In this document: in pieces, positions 34,398 through 43,961 of the stretch
How positions within the stretch are numbered: position 1 is the first letter of the stretch
Layout: each line of letters begins with the position of its first letter
Origin: JADJOY01 sp016713535 [NCBI: Deltaproteobacteria bacterium]
GTDB lineage: Bacteria > JADJOY01
Direction: 5' to 3'
Assembly: GCA_016713535.1 (NCBI GenBank)
Contig: JADJOY010000007.1
Location: 1 to 64,000 of the forward strand
Length of the DNA: 64,000 nt
Made by a program: the position numbers and the translations under genes
The notes under the pieces: model-generated
What the model was told of the DNA's origin: nothing
Databases searched by the model: none
Seen by the model: only the letters and a program-made list of their open reading frames with translations

Positions 34398-35963
34398 CGG
34401 CCCTCCGGAGGGTTCGAGTGGACGCTGGGGGCGGTGGTGCTCGCGCTGCTCGCGAGGTCCACCTTCATCACGTTGCAATCCGGCAGCGGCGGCGGCCAGC
34501 CCGCCGGCAACCTGGCGGCCAGCTCGGGCGCAAGCTCGTTCACCTGCACCCAGCGGCCGTCGAGGCGGTGGCGCAGCTCGCTGTAGTGGTAGAGCGTGCC
34601 GTCGTTGTTGCGGCCTTCGATCTGCACCCACGCATGGGCGTCGCCGACCGTCTCGACGGCCGCCACGCGCACGCCGTTCTTGTACACGCGCCTCAGGTTC
34701 TTGACGTCGCAGAGATCGCTCTTGGCGCCGTAGTTCTCGAGCCACGACGGATCCGACACCGGCGTCTGCTCGATCCTCACCGTGGGATTCCAGTCGGCGT
34801 CGGGTCGCCCGGCGGGTGCGCAGGAAGCCGGTGAGGTCGGCGGACGATTCGGCGCCCGAGGCGGGCTCGAGCATCGACATGACGCCGCGTTGCACGAAGG
34901 CGATGAACTTGTCGCGCTCGAGGAGCGGCGCCCAGCTCTCTTCCTTGCGGCGGCGCTCCTCGGGCGGCATCGCCGCGAGGCGCTTGCGGTGGTGCGCCAT
35001 GTTGTCCTCGAACATCTGGTTCCAGTCGTAGCACTCGAGATAGGCCGGGCTGGCGAGCTCGGCGGCGCGGGCGCAGCTCAGCGCCGCGCGCTCGGCGCTC
35101 GATAGATCGAGCGCGAACGGCTGGCGCACCTCGCTGAGCAGGTTCGCGGCGAACGCGGTCGGTCGCGCGAAGCTCACGTTGCTCGCCTCGCCGCGCAGCT
35201 TGTAGGTGTTGATGCCGACCACCTCGCCGCGGTCGTCGAGGAGCGGGCCGCCCGAGTTCCCCGGGCTCACCGGCGCGTCGTGCTGGATCACGCCGTGGTG
35301 GAGCGCGCTCACGATGCCGACCGTCGACGACCACAGCGCCTCGCCCGGATGGCCGAGCACCACGACGCGCTCGCCGGGGCGCGGCGGCTCGCTGGCGAGC
35401 TCGAGCGGCACGCCGGGCGCCACGGCGTGGTCGAGCGTGACGATCGCGAGGTCGACCACCGCGTCGGCGCGCGTGAGCGTCGCCGGCCACAGGTCCCGCT
35501 GGTACTCGAAGAGGTAGCGGTTGAGGCCGCCGTCGAGCGGCGAGTAGGTGGTACGGCGCGGGTCGTAGACCATCGCCCCCAGGCTCTTCGCGCCCTCCAC
35601 CACGTGCAGGTTGGTGAGCACCACCTGGTTCTCGAGCAGCACACCGGCGCCGAAGCGCTGGCTGCCGTCCTCGCGGAAGTTGACCAGCAGCACCACGCCC
35701 GGCATGGCGCGGTGGATCAGCTCGGAGAGGGATGCGTCGGGGCGATGGATGGCGCGTCCGGCGACGCCGGGCGAAAGACCGTCCCCGGCGGGTGCGATCG
35801 CGGCGGTGGCCTCGACGCCCGTGCGCGAGGGCTCCGGACTGGCGGGGGCCGCGGGCGCGGCCGGGACCACCGATCGCGCGGCACACCCCGCGGCCAGCAG
35901 CGCGCCCGCGAGCGCGGACGCAGCGACGCCGCGAGAGAGCCGATGCGAGCCCGATCGACGCAT
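34394..35963 (-). CDS. Exported trypsin-like serine protease, one frameshift
   Basis: Starts [27 protein letters not shown], a lipoprotein signal. The chymotrypsin-fold triad is clear: His in [11 protein letters not shown], Asp in [12 protein letters not shown] and Ser in [13 protein letters not shown], with the substrate-pocket strand VVGINTYKL. After residue ~385 a one-base shift near 34800 is needed to continue into [24 protein letters not shown] and a C-terminal domain of about 125 residues that looks like a separate beta module ([20 protein letters not shown]). No PDZ domain. Restored length about 520. It overlaps the luciferase-like gene downstream. The frameshift is probably technical. 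Confidence 0.85.
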
Positions 35964-36009
35964 CCCCCCGAGTCGAACCCCAAGCCCGCCCGATGGCAAC
36001 CCCGCGCGC

Positions 36010-36969
36010 TCACATCCGCGGCACTCGCGACCAGTCGATCGGGTGCTCGGGCACGTAGCCGAGCTCGGTGCGGGCGCGGCGCCCGTCGAGGACTCCGCTG
36101 AAGTGGAACCGCCAGCGGTTCACGTCGTAGCGGAAGTCGGTGCCGATGGTGCGCGCGCGCAGCGCGTAGAGCGGCTTGAGCAAGAGCCCGGGGGCCGGGA
36201 TCGCGCGCCGTCCGGCGAGCTCGATCGCCTTCGAGAGCGGCAGCGTGTCGGCGCCCGGCAGGTTGAAGACGCCTTGCGCCGGGGTCGCGAGCGCCCGGAC
36301 CAGTCCCTTCACCAGGTCGTCGACGCTGATCAGGTTGAGCATCGGGTCGAAGCCGAGCGGCCGGAAACACACCCGCGAGCCCAGGTAATCGAGGAGCTGG
36401 CTGCCGACGTCGCACGCGAAGCACTCGGCGGCGCGCAGCACCACGATGTGCAGCGGCACGAGCCCCATGCGCGCGCACACCGTGAGGTCGGCCTCGACGC
36501 GGTCGCGGATCCACTGCGGGGCGCTGGGCGACATCTCGAGTGGGTGATCCTCCTGGATCAGCACCGGCACCTCGGCCTTCACCGAGTAGACCTCCGCGTA
36601 GCTGCGGAACACGAAGCGGCGAATCGTCGGGTGCTCCTCGCACAGCATGAGCAGCTCGCGCGCCGCGTCGACGTTGAGCGCGTGGACCCGCGGCCCGTCC
36701 ACGGTGGCGCGGCGGTGCTGAGCGGTGTGGACCACCGCATCGACACCGAGGTCGCGCGCCGGCCCGAAGAGCAGCTCGCGGACGTTGCGCTGGCGGGTCA
36801 GGTCGAGCGGGAAGTAACTGAGCCGGGACGGCGCGTTGCGAAACGCGGTGCGGCCCTTGGGCTCCGCGGCAACCGCCAGGATGCTCTTCACGCGCTTGTT
36901 GGCGAGCAGCCGGCGCACCAGCGCCTCGCCGATCGGCGTGGTGGCGCCGGTCACCAGCACCGATCTCAC
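36010..36969 (-). CDS. NAD-dependent epimerase/dehydratase (extended SDR)
   Basis: 319 residues with the extended-SDR Rossmann start [31 protein letters not shown] in the strand-4 region and [17 protein letters not shown]. The usual YxxxK catalytic pair is not obvious (the segment reads [13 protein letters not shown]), so enzyme activity is uncertain. The GTG at 36969 overlaps the TGA of the acyltransferase gene, so the two form a unit. Similar epimerase-acyltransferase pairs occur in envelope lipid or polyketide contexts, but nothing more specific can be said. Confidence 0.85.
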   Translation of the reverse strand: MRSVLVTGATTPIGEALVRRLLANKRVKSILAVAAEPKGRTAFRNAPSRLSYFPLDLTRQRNVRELLFGPARDLGVDAVVHTAQHRRATVDGPRVHALNVDAARELLMLCEEHPTIRRFVFRSYAEVYSVKAEVPVLIQEDHPLEMSPSAPQWIRDRVEADLTVCARMGLVPLHIVVLRAAECFACDVGSQLLDYLGSRVCFRPLGFDPMLNLISVDDLVKGLVRALATPAQGVFNLPGADTLPLSKAIELAGRRAIPAPGLLLKPLYALRARTIGTDFRYDVNRWRFHFSGVLDGRRARTELGYVPEHPIDWSRVPRM

Positions 36970-37910
36970 GTGAAGATCCCCTTGCGCTCGGCGAGGCCCT
37001 TCCTGAGGAGGCTGGCGACGGCGGCTTTCACGCGGTTCGCCGCCTGCCGCACCACCGCCGGATCGTCGGCCTGCGCGGCCTTGTAGTCGCGGCCGATCGG
37101 GATCGGCTCGCCGTAGTGGATGTGGTAGCGGACCGGCAGCGGAAAGAGCGTGGCCGGGATCGGCAGGTAGGGCGCGCCGAACGCGCGGACCGGCAAGCGC
37201 GCGAGCTGCGGCATCTGCTCCTCGGCGCCGACGATCCCGACCGGCACCACCACCGCGCCGTGGCGGATCGCGAGCTCGGCGTGGCCCACACGCCACTGCT
37301 GGAGCTTGTAGCGCTGCGAGAACGGCTTGCCGATCCCGACCGTCCCCTCGGGGAAGATCATCAGGCACTCGCCGCTCTCGAGGAGGTCGCGGACATTGCC
37401 GCGACTGCCGCCCACCACACCCCAGCGCGAGAACGCGTTGCCGACGAACGGCAAGCCGGGCACGAACAGGTCGGCGACCGCTCGCGGCACCCGCGGCGGC
37501 TCGCTGTGGCGGACCACGTCGAGCCACAACATCAGACCGTCGAACGGCAGCGTGCCGCTGTGGTTGGCGGCGAGGATCACCGGACCCGACGCGGGGATGT
37601 TCGCGGCGCCGTGGGACAGCACGCGAAAGTAGCGCTCGTAGAGCGGCCCGAAGACCACCAGCGCCCACGCCACCCACGCCGCGTTGAGGCCGAACGGGTC
37701 GAAGCCGTGGCCGGCGTCGCGGATCGCCAGCCGCGCGACGCGCGCAGCGAGCGCCGCCGGCAGCGGCGCCCCACCGAGCTTCGCCGAAGCGGACGACGGA
37801 GCGGTGGCCGGCGCGGCGCTCGCGCCGCCGCGGTGCGCGGCCTTGCGTCTCGGCGCCGCCCGTCGCGGAGACGGCGGCGTGCGTCGGTGGGTCGAGCGTG
37901 GCGCGGCCAT
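36966..37910 (-). CDS. PlsC-like lysophospholipid/glycerol acyltransferase
   Basis: 314 residues. A basic, Pro/Ala-rich N-terminal 60 residues precedes the acyltransferase fold: VILAANHSGTLPFDGLMLWLD (the NHS...D motif of this subfamily), LFVPGLPFVGNAFSRWGVVGG and IFPEGTVGIGKPFSQRYKLQQW (motif III with FPEG). It transfers an acyl chain to a lipid or glycerol phosphate at the inner membrane face. It is transcribed with the epimerase downstream (4-base overlap). ATG 37910 chosen as the last start before the fold that keeps the basic lead; upstream codons to 38096 are low complexity. Confidence 0.87.
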   Translation of the reverse strand: MAAPRSTHRRTPPSPRRAAPRRKAAHRGGASAAPATAPSSASAKLGGAPLPAALAARVARLAIRDAGHGFDPFGLNAAWVAWALVVFGPLYERYFRVLSHGAANIPASGPVILAANHSGTLPFDGLMLWLDVVRHSEPPRVPRAVADLFVPGLPFVGNAFSRWGVVGGSRGNVRDLLESGECLMIFPEGTVGIGKPFSQRYKLQQWRVGHAELAIRHGAVVVPVGIVGAEEQMPQLARLPVRAFGAPYLPIPATLFPLPVRYHIHYGEPIPIGRDYKAAQADDPAVVRQAANRVKAAVASLLRKGLAERKGIFT

Positions 37911-38383
37911 ACGACCGAACCCTCTCGGGAGGAAGGTGCCCTCACGGCCCGGCGCGGCGCCCCTGCGCCACTCCGGCGAACGGAATCCGTAGCGCAAGTC
38001 CGGTGCCGCCGAGCGTGTGCGGGGAAACCCGCGCGATTCCGTGACCAGGGCGCGCGTCGAGCGCGGCGGCGCCCGGCGGTGGGTAACGCGGCCCACTGCC
38101 CGACGTCACAGCAACGAAACGGAACGAGCGCGTCCCGTGGGGCGCGGCGGTGCGTCGCGGACGACGCGCTGGGAGCGCCGCCTGCGTCCCACCCCCTGGC
38201 TCAAATTGCCCCGCCACCGGCTCGTCTCGGCCGTCTCCGTCTCACGAGTGAGCCGGACGGACCGGAATCCGAGCCACTCGAGGACGAAAAGCGCCCCGGA
38301 GCGGGCTGTTTGGGTCTGCTCCGCGTTGGCATCCCGGTTGCTGATGGGACAGGTCACCCTCACCCCTTTCTCCTCGGCCGACC

Positions 38384-39178
38384 ATGCCCGACACCTGGAC
38401 ACCCACAGTCGCGTCGCCTCCCTCGAGCTTCCCCGCGCTCGACGGCGACGGGGCCGGCCCACTGGGCCGGATCGCCCAACGACTGCGGGACAACAGCGGT
38501 GTCGGGCATGGATCGGCCACCTCTTCTCGGGACGTCGACGAGCTCGTCGAGCGGCTGCTGGCGTATGCCGCTCAGGCCGAGCGCCAGCTCGCCGCGCAGC
38601 GTGAGCGCATCGCCCAGCTCGAGACCGTGTCCATGACCGACGAGCTGACCGGCATCGCCAACCGCCGCGGCTTCGCCGACTACCTGCGCCGCACGCTCCA
38701 CGCCGCCAGCCGCCACACGGAGCACGGGGTGGTGGCGTTCATCGACATCGACGACTTCAAGCACGTGAACGACACCTACGGGCACGCCGCCGGCGACGCC
38801 GCGCTGGTGCACGTGGCCGAGGTGCTGACCACGAGCACACGCCTCTCGGACTTCGTGGCACGGCTGCACGGCGACGAGTTCGCGGTGCTCCTGGTGCGCG
38901 CCGACACCGACCAAGCCCTGGCACGGCTACGCACGATCCAGCGTCGCCTCGCCACCGAGCCGCTGATCTGGCGCGAGCAGGAGATCCCGATCCAGGTGAG
39001 CTTCGGCCTCGCCGCTTACGGCCCCGAGACCGAGCCCGCGAGCCTGATGCAGAAGGTCGACGTCGAGATGTACCGCCAGAAGCGCGCGCGCCGCGACGAC
39101 CGGATCCGCGGGCGCCGCGAGCGCACCTTCCCCGCGATCGTCGACATCTCGAGCTCCACCGCCCACGCGGCGATGTGA
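38384..39178 (+). CDS. GGDEF-domain protein with a degenerate HGDEF active site
   Basis: 264 residues. A coiled-coil helix (VDELVERLLAYAAQAERQLAAQRERIAQLE) leads into the GGDEF fold: MTDELTGIANRRGFADYL, AFIDIDDFKHVNDTYGHAAGDAAL and the signature loop ARLHGDEFAVLL. The first Gly of GGDEF is His, and no RxxD inhibitory site precedes it in the usual place. Such variants are often inactive or weak and serve as GTP or c-di-GMP sensors. No membrane segment. It diverges from the acyltransferase with 470 bases between, in which I see no further gene and no clear promoter. Confidence 0.88.
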   Translation: MPDTWTPTVASPPSSFPALDGDGAGPLGRIAQRLRDNSGVGHGSATSSRDVDELVERLLAYAAQAERQLAAQRERIAQLETVSMTDELTGIANRRGFADYLRRTLHAASRHTEHGVVAFIDIDDFKHVNDTYGHAAGDAALVHVAEVLTTSTRLSDFVARLHGDEFAVLLVRADTDQALARLRTIQRRLATEPLIWREQEIPIQVSFGLAAYGPETEPASLMQKVDVEMYRQKRARRDDRIRGRRERTFPAIVDISSSTAHAAM

Positions 39179-39184
39179 GCGCGC

Positions 39185-39340
39185 GGCGCCGCCGCTGGAG
39201 GGCCGCGATCCTTCGCGGCCGCTGCGGCCGCTGCATTCGATCGGACGCGAACGCCGCGGCGGTGACGGCCCCCCCTCCAGCGCAGGATCGGAATCAATCG
39301 GCTGGAGGGCCGCGATCCTTCGCGGCCGGGGAGCGCCCTC
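39185..39340. repeat. REP pair CTGGAGGGCCGCGATCCTTCGCGGCC
   Basis: Two copies of CTGGAGGGCCGCGATCC-TTCGCGGCCG, at about 39194 and 39302, are separated by TGCATTCGATCGGACGCGAACG and CCTCCAGCG in reverse, giving a facing arrangement. It lies between convergent genes. Confidence 0.65.
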
Positions 39341-39344
39341 GCCG

Positions 39345-40892
39345 TCACTCCGCCTTCACGACCCTGTAGACCATGTTGCCGGCGTCACTCGCGACGTAGA
39401 GCGAGCCGTCGAGCGGCGACACCGCCACGCCGACCGGCCGCACCGGGTTCTCGCCGACCTTCCCGACCTCCCAGCTCCACGGGCCGTCGGCGTGCTCCTT
39501 CCACGTGCCGCCGCCGAGAACCACCTCGTAAGGAAAGCGCGTCTCGGTGGCGGTCGACACCGGCATCGGCGCTCGACCCTCCGCGTCGAACGGCACCCAC
39601 ACCACCTTGTACCCGGTGTACGGATTGCGGTCCCATGAGCCATGGAAGGACACGAACGCGCCTCCCTTCCAGCGCGCCGGCAGCTTGCCCTCGGGCCCGT
39701 CGAAGAACGTGATGTCGAGCGGCGCGGAGTGCGCCTGGAAGAAGGTCACGGGCCGCTCCGAATTCGCGGCACACCACGCGTCGTCGTGGGGGCTCGGGAA
39801 GATCTCGGCCTTCACCTGGGTGCCGGTGGGCACCAACGAGCCGTCGTCACCGACCAGCCGCTGCGCCGTGGTGCAGAACGGATAGCCGTAGCGCTTGCCC
39901 TTCTCGAGCAGCACGAGCTGCTCGCCCGGGTTGTCGTTGCACGTCCTGGCCACGCCAGGTGAGGTTGTCGAGGCCGTTGACCACGCCGTACATGCGTCCC
40001 GCGGCGCTGCGCGCCAGAAGCCGACGGTGTTGCGCAGGCCCACCGTGAACACCTCGCCCTGCGCCCAGTGGTAGGGGTTGACGGGGTCGAGCTTCGTCAT
40101 GTCGAAGCGCTTCACGAGCGAGCGCTCGGTGTCGTATTCGGGCGACATCGGGTTGGCCGCGTTTCCGGCCGAGCCGAGCTGGACGTAGAGGAAGCCCTCG
40201 AAGAGGTGGTTGGTGTGCTTGCCGTGGCCGCCGCCCGAGGGCTGCTCCACGATCACCGCTTCGCCGGGACCACCGCGGTCGATGTCCGGTGCCCACCGCC
40301 AGCGTCTCACGCCGTCCGGCGTGCTCGCGTAGAGGTAGCCGCCGGTGGCGTCGATGTGGACGCTGTTGCCGTTCCCACCCGAGTCCGCCCACACGATCGT
40401 CTCGGGCGCGCCCGCCGCGAAGGCGCCGTCGCGGTCGGCGTCGCGGAAGCGATAGATGACGCCCGACGCGGCCGCGCCGAAGAGGTCGCCGTCGGGCGCG
40501 AACGCGAGCTGGCGGAGGTTGCCGTCGGCGTGTCCCACCCAGCACGCGACGAGGCCGGGTGCGGCGTAGTGCTTGTCGCGGGGAAGCGGGATCGCGCCCG
40601 CGCCGCAGGCGGCGGTGAGCGCGTCTCCCGCGAGCTCGGTCCCCGGTCCCGAGACCGCCTCGCGCGGCGGGGCGCCCGGATGGGGATCGGCCACGCGCAG
40701 GTCGCCGAGGCTGATGTGGACCCGCGCCTTGTTGGCGCGGGCGCGCGACTCGGCGGCCTTCTGCTCGGCGGTCTTGGGCGCGGCCGACTTCTCGGAGGGC
40801 TCCTCCGCTGGCGTGGAGCGGCAAGCCGCAGCACCCGCGAGCACGAGCGCCAGGGCGAGCGGGAGGGTCGGGCGGCGGACGGACGGGCGCAT
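39345..40892 (-). CDS. PQQ-dependent sugar/sorbosone dehydrogenase-like lipoprotein
   Basis: 515 residues from ATG 40892 after a GGAGGT site. A lipoprotein signal (LALALVLAGAAACRS) precedes an Ala/Lys-rich linker and a beta-propeller (PGLVACWVGHADGNLRQLAFAPDGDLFGAAASG; GGYLYASTPDGVRRWRWAPD; HTNHLFEGFLYVQLGSAGN; VRPVGVAVSPLDGSLYVASDAGNMVYRV). The fold is that of soluble glucose/L-sorbosone dehydrogenases that use PQQ. Between about 39935 and 40020 the translated sequence is foreign, while a neighbouring frame reads GRMYGVVNGLDNLTWRG as expected: two compensating one-base errors flank it. Otherwise intact. Substrate unknown, and PQQ synthesis genes are not in the window. Confidence 0.87.
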   Translation of the reverse strand: MRPSVRRPTLPLALALVLAGAAACRSTPAEEPSEKSAAPKTAEQKAAESRARANKARVHISLGDLRVADPHPGAPPREAVSGPGTELAGDALTAACGAGAIPLPRDKHYAAPGLVACWVGHADGNLRQLAFAPDGDLFGAAASGVIYRFRDADRDGAFAAGAPETIVWADSGGNGNSVHIDATGGYLYASTPDGVRRWRWAPDIDRGGPGEAVIVEQPSGGGHGKHTNHLFEGFLYVQLGSAGNAANPMSPEYDTERSLVKRFDMTKLDPVNPYHWAQGEVFTVGLRNTVGFWRAAPRDACTAWSTASTTSPGVARTCNDNPGEQLVLLEKGKRYGYPFCTTAQRLVGDDGSLVPTGTQVKAEIFPSPHDDAWCAANSERPVTFFQAHSAPLDITFFDGPEGKLPARWKGGAFVSFHGSWDRNPYTGYKVVWVPFDAEGRAPMPVSTATETRFPYEVVLGGGTWKEHADGPWSWEVGKVGENPVRPVGVAVSPLDGSLYVASDAGNMVYRVVKAE

Positions 40893-40989
40893 GGGACCTC
40901 CGGATCGATCGAGCCGCGTGCGCACGCGGACGGAACGCGGCGATCGTGCAAGGATACCGGCGCCCCGATCGATCGCACCGCGCGCTCCC

Positions 40990-41775
40990 GTGACCACGGC
41001 TCCCGTCGCCGCGCCCCCGCTCGTCGAGAGCGACCTCGACGCCGGCGACGGCGTACGTCTCGGGCTCAGCTCGTGGAGCCGCGGGCGCGCGGCGGCGGTG
41101 ATCGTGGCGCCGGGGTTCTTCCGCTCGCGGCACTCGCCGATGCTGGTGCGCGCCGCGCTCCACCTCGCCGCGCGCCACGACGTCTACTGCTTCGACTTCC
41201 GCGGCCACGGCACCAGCTCGGGCCGCTACACGTTCGGCCGCCACGAGACCCGCGACCTCCGCGCGGTCCTCGACCACGTCCACGGGCGCGGTCACGCGCG
41301 CGTCGCGGTGGTGGGCTTCTCGATGGGTGGCACGGTCGCGGTGCGCACGCTCGGCGCCATGCGCAGGGCCGGCACCGATCCACGCGTGGCGGCGCTGGTC
41401 ACCGTGAGCTCGCCGACCGAGGTGTTCCGGCTGCGCCCCGGGCTCCCGCCGCGCGGGCTGCTCGGCGCCAGCTTTCGAGGGGAGGGGCACCGTGTGCCGC
41501 GCCTCGACTCGAGCGCTCTCTTCCGAGCTCGCCTCGGCACCCTCGACGAGGTGGCGTGGATCTCGCCCACGCCCTATCTCGTCCTCCACCACGAGCGCGA
41601 CTGGTTGGTGCCGGCGGCCATGGGCGAGGCCCTCCACCGTGCCGCACGTGAGCCTCGCCACCTCCACCTCTTTCGTTGCGGTGAGCGCCTCCACGCGGAC
41701 GCCTTGGTGCGCGCCATCCCGGACCAGCTGTTCGCCGTGCTCGATCCCTTCCTCGACGAAAACCTCACATCCTGA
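40990..41775 (+). CDS. Alpha/beta-hydrolase
   Basis: 261 residues. The nucleophile elbow is VVGFSMGGTVAVR (G-x-S-x-G), preceded by the oxyanion-type VAPGFFRSRHSPM and the CFDFRGHGTSSG segment; acid HHERDWLVP and base HLHLFRCGERLHAD complete the triad. It hydrolyses esters, thioesters or amides, most likely in the cytosol. GTG 40990 is preferred: it lies 97 bases from the divergent PQQ-lipoprotein start and homology begins at VESDLDAGDGVRL. No operon partner. Confidence 0.88.
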   Translation: MTTAPVAAPPLVESDLDAGDGVRLGLSSWSRGRAAAVIVAPGFFRSRHSPMLVRAALHLAARHDVYCFDFRGHGTSSGRYTFGRHETRDLRAVLDHVHGRGHARVAVVGFSMGGTVAVRTLGAMRRAGTDPRVAALVTVSSPTEVFRLRPGLPPRGLLGASFRGEGHRVPRLDSSALFRARLGTLDEVAWISPTPYLVLHHERDWLVPAAMGEALHRAAREPRHLHLFRCGERLHADALVRAIPDQLFAVLDPFLDENLTS

Positions 41776-41864
41776 CGCGGGCTTGGGCCGATCGAGCGGC
41801 CGAGCCGATGGGACTGCATACACTTGCCGCGCGATTTTCGGTGCGCTAATACCACGACGTTTTA

Positions 41865-41891
41865 TCCACGGATCGAATGGGGATCCGTGGA
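41865..41891 (+). promoter_or_regulatory. Stem-loop in the 5' leader of the cold-shock gene
   Basis: A perfect 10-base stem, TCCACGGATC (41865-41874) with GATCCGTGGA (41882-41891) and a 7-base loop, lies 114 bases before the cold-shock start. Cold-shock mRNAs usually have long structured leaders; a start upstream is likely but no -35/-10 stands out. Confidence 0.55.
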
Positions 41892-42005
41892 GCTCAACAC
41901 AAAGCGCGAGACCGAGTACGAGAGCGTTTCGAAGCCCCGGTAGGTCAGTCCTCCCCGTGGTTTCGGCAGTCGAGTCTGGTCCCGCAGATCGAAAGAGTGG
42001 CAGCG

Positions 42006-42209
42006 ATGCCCATCGGTACGGTGAAGTGGTTCAACGACGCGAAGGGGTTTGGCTTCATCACGCCAGAGGACGGCTCGAAGGACGTGTTCGTCCATCACAC
42101 GGCCATCCAGATGGACGGCTTCCGGACCCTCGCCGAGGGCCAGCGGGTCGAGTACGAGACCACGATGGGTCCCAAGGGTCCGGCGGCGGAGAAGGTCCGC
42201 CAGGCCTGA
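42006..42209 (+). CDS. cspA: Cold-shock domain protein CspA family
   Basis: 67 residues covering the full five-stranded cold-shock domain: [17 protein letters not shown] with the RNP1 motif KGFGFI, and DVFVHHTAI with RNP2. It binds single-stranded RNA and DNA and melts secondary structure. ATG 42006 follows GAGTGG. The long untranslated leader, the hairpin at 41865 and the strong terminator at 42235 make this a monocistronic unit. Longer in-frame extensions to 41877 are rejected. Confidence 0.95.
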   Translation: MPIGTVKWFNDAKGFGFITPEDGSKDVFVHHTAIQMDGFRTLAEGQRVEYETTMGPKGPAAEKVRQA

Positions 42210-42234
42210 CCTGAACCGGTCGCGCTCGATCGAA

Positions 42235-42270
42235 GACCCCCGGTGGCTCACGCCACCGGGGGTCTTTTCG
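42235..42270 (+). terminator. Rho-independent terminator of the cold-shock gene
   Basis: A perfect 13-base stem GACCCCCGGTGGC / GCCACCGGGGGTC (42235-42247 and 42252-42264) with loop TCAC is followed by TTTTCG. It is the clearest intrinsic terminator in the window. Confidence 0.92.
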
Positions 42271-42415
42271 TTCAGGCCATCGCTGTTGGGAAGGGCGCGG
42301 GCCGCGCGACCGGCGATCCGCGACGGCGCCACGGCGCGGACCGCGTCGATCCCTGCACGTCGCTGACCGTGCCGCGACGCTGGCGAGTCGTCCGGGCGCC
42401 TGCTAAATCGTCGCC

Positions 42416-43441
42416 GTGCTCGACCTGGCTCGACTCAAGCGTGTGCGGCTCCACCGGCGTCCGCTCGGGCAGCGCCTGGTGGCCGAGCTTTTCCTGCGGC
42501 CGAGCTACCGATTTCCGAGGACGAGCGAGATCGTCATCGAAGGGATCGAGCGCATCCCGCGGGACCGCTCGGTGTTCTTCGCGATGAACCACACCGATCG
42601 CTACAACTACTGGCCGTTCCAGTACGCGCTCCACCGCACCGGCGTGCACCGCTACGTCGCGACCTGGGTCAAGGGCAAGTACTACGAGCACCCGGCGATC
42701 GCGTGGTTCATGGATCGCACCAACAACATCCCGCTGCCGTCGCGCGGCTACGTGCTCACCACCGAGTTCCGCCGCACGGTGGGGCGCGTGCCCACCGAGA
42801 GCGAGTACCGCCAGCTCCGCGACCTCGCCGACGGCAACCTCGCCGCCCAGCAAGCGGCGTTCGCGGAAGCGAGCCCCGAGCTCCAGCGCTTCCTCGAGGC
42901 GCAGGGCGCCGACCCCAACCTCGCCCCCATCGAGAAGGGCCGGCGGGAGCCGATCTTCCTGCCGCGCTTCGAGGAGCTCTTCGACCAGATGATCGAGGAA
43001 GTGGTGCGGCTCAACCACGAGGCGCTCACCACCTATCAGTGCCACGTGCTGGTGTTTCCCCAGGGCACCCGCTCCAAGCGCCTGAGCCGCGGGCACACCG
43101 GGCTCGCTCAGATGAGCCAGCGCATCGGTGCACCGATCATCCCGGTGGGCGTGAGCGGCTCCGACCAGCTCTACCCCGGCAGCTCGCCGTGGGCGTCGGG
43201 CGGGCGCGCGGTGTACCGGGTGGGCCCGACCCTCGAGCCCGACGGGCCCGAGCTCGCGCCGCACCGGGTCCGCGAGGACTTCACACCGCTCTCGCGCGAG
43301 GCGGTGACGCGCCACGGCGACGCGTTCCGCGCCATCACCGACGTGGTGATGGACCACATCAACGGGCTCGTCGACCCCGACTACCAGCGCAGCGACAGCG
43401 ACGAGAGCGACGGCGTGCGCGGCATCCGCCGCTTCGTCTGA
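42416..43441 (+). CDS. 1-acylglycerol-3-phosphate acyltransferase-like protein
   Basis: 341 residues from GTG 42416. Acyltransferase motifs: FFAMNHTDRYNYWPFQY with the NHxxxxx-type His, a second region AWFMDRTNNIPLPSRG, and the VLVFPQGTRSKRLSRG block (FPQG instead of FPEG). A ~100-residue insertion with charged helices (TVGRVPTESEYRQLRDLADGNLAAQQ; RRFEELFDQM) lies between the first and last motifs, which sets it apart from the PlsC-like protein at 36966. Likely acylates a lipid at the inner membrane. A downstream SemiSWEET gene follows after 30 bases. Confidence 0.85.
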   Translation: MLDLARLKRVRLHRRPLGQRLVAELFLRPSYRFPRTSEIVIEGIERIPRDRSVFFAMNHTDRYNYWPFQYALHRTGVHRYVATWVKGKYYEHPAIAWFMDRTNNIPLPSRGYVLTTEFRRTVGRVPTESEYRQLRDLADGNLAAQQAAFAEASPELQRFLEAQGADPNLAPIEKGRREPIFLPRFEELFDQMIEEVVRLNHEALTTYQCHVLVFPQGTRSKRLSRGHTGLAQMSQRIGAPIIPVGVSGSDQLYPGSSPWASGGRAVYRVGPTLEPDGPELAPHRVREDFTPLSREAVTRHGDAFRAITDVVMDHINGLVDPDYQRSDSDESDGVRGIRRFV

Positions 43442-43471
43442 GCCGGGCGCGCGCATCCGGAGCCCGAGCTC

Positions 43472-43741
43472 ATGGAACACCTCTCGCCGGACAAGCTCGA
43501 CTGGCTCGGCACCGCGGCCGGCTCGCTCACCACGATCGCGTTCGTGCCGCAGGTGTGGAAGACCTGGAAGTCGCGCTCCGCCGCCGACCTGTCGCTCGGC
43601 ATGTGGACGCTCTTCTCGACCGGTGTGGCGCTGTGGACCGCCTACGGCGTGATGCTCGGCGCGACCCCGATCATCTGGTTCAATGCGATCACCCTGGTGC
43701 TCGCGCTGAGCCTACTGGTGTTCAAGCTGGTGTATCGGTAG
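43472..43741 (+). CDS. SemiSWEET-type sugar transporter
   Basis: 89 residues, the normal SemiSWEET size, with three helices (LGTAAGSLTTIAFVPQVWKTW; LGMWTLFSTGVALWTAYGVML; IIWFNAITLVLALSLLVFKLV) and the PQ-loop at residues 26-27. SemiSWEETs dimerise to move sugars by facilitated diffusion. ATG 43472. Possibly co-transcribed with the acyltransferase in front. Confidence 0.92.
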   Translation: MEHLSPDKLDWLGTAAGSLTTIAFVPQVWKTWKSRSAADLSLGMWTLFSTGVALWTAYGVMLGATPIIWFNAITLVLALSLLVFKLVYR

Positions 43742-43744
43742 CCG

Positions 43745-43960
43745 CTCGAGCCCGATCGCCTGGAGGCGCACGCTTCGTCGGGCGCGAGGGATCGAGCGGC
43801 GTCGTACCGAGATCGACGCGACCGGCGGCGCGCCCGCCTCGTCGTATCGCCGGGCACGCGACGCGTGCCCCTCCCCATCGTGCAACGATCGCCTGGTGCG
43901 CGCCCGCTTCGTCGGGCGCCAGGAAGCGAGCGGGGTCGTACCGAAAGCGACGCAACCGCG
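43745..43960. repeat. REP mosaic between SemiSWEET and aldo-keto reductase genes
   Basis: Contains a CGTATCGCCGGGCACGCGACGCGTGCCCCTCC copy (43843-43875) flanked by two CGCCTGG-(T/A)GCGC-CGCTTCGTCGGGCGC elements (about 43757 and 43890) that share an AGGGATCGAGCG(GCGTCGTACCG) tail. The unit is a partial direct repeat of itself. No gene here. Confidence 0.7.
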
Positions 43961-43961
43961 C

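Noticed and set aside
41865-41891. Terminator for the alpha/beta-hydrolase gene
   Set aside because: No T run follows the hairpin on the plus strand, and it stands in the cold-shock leader.
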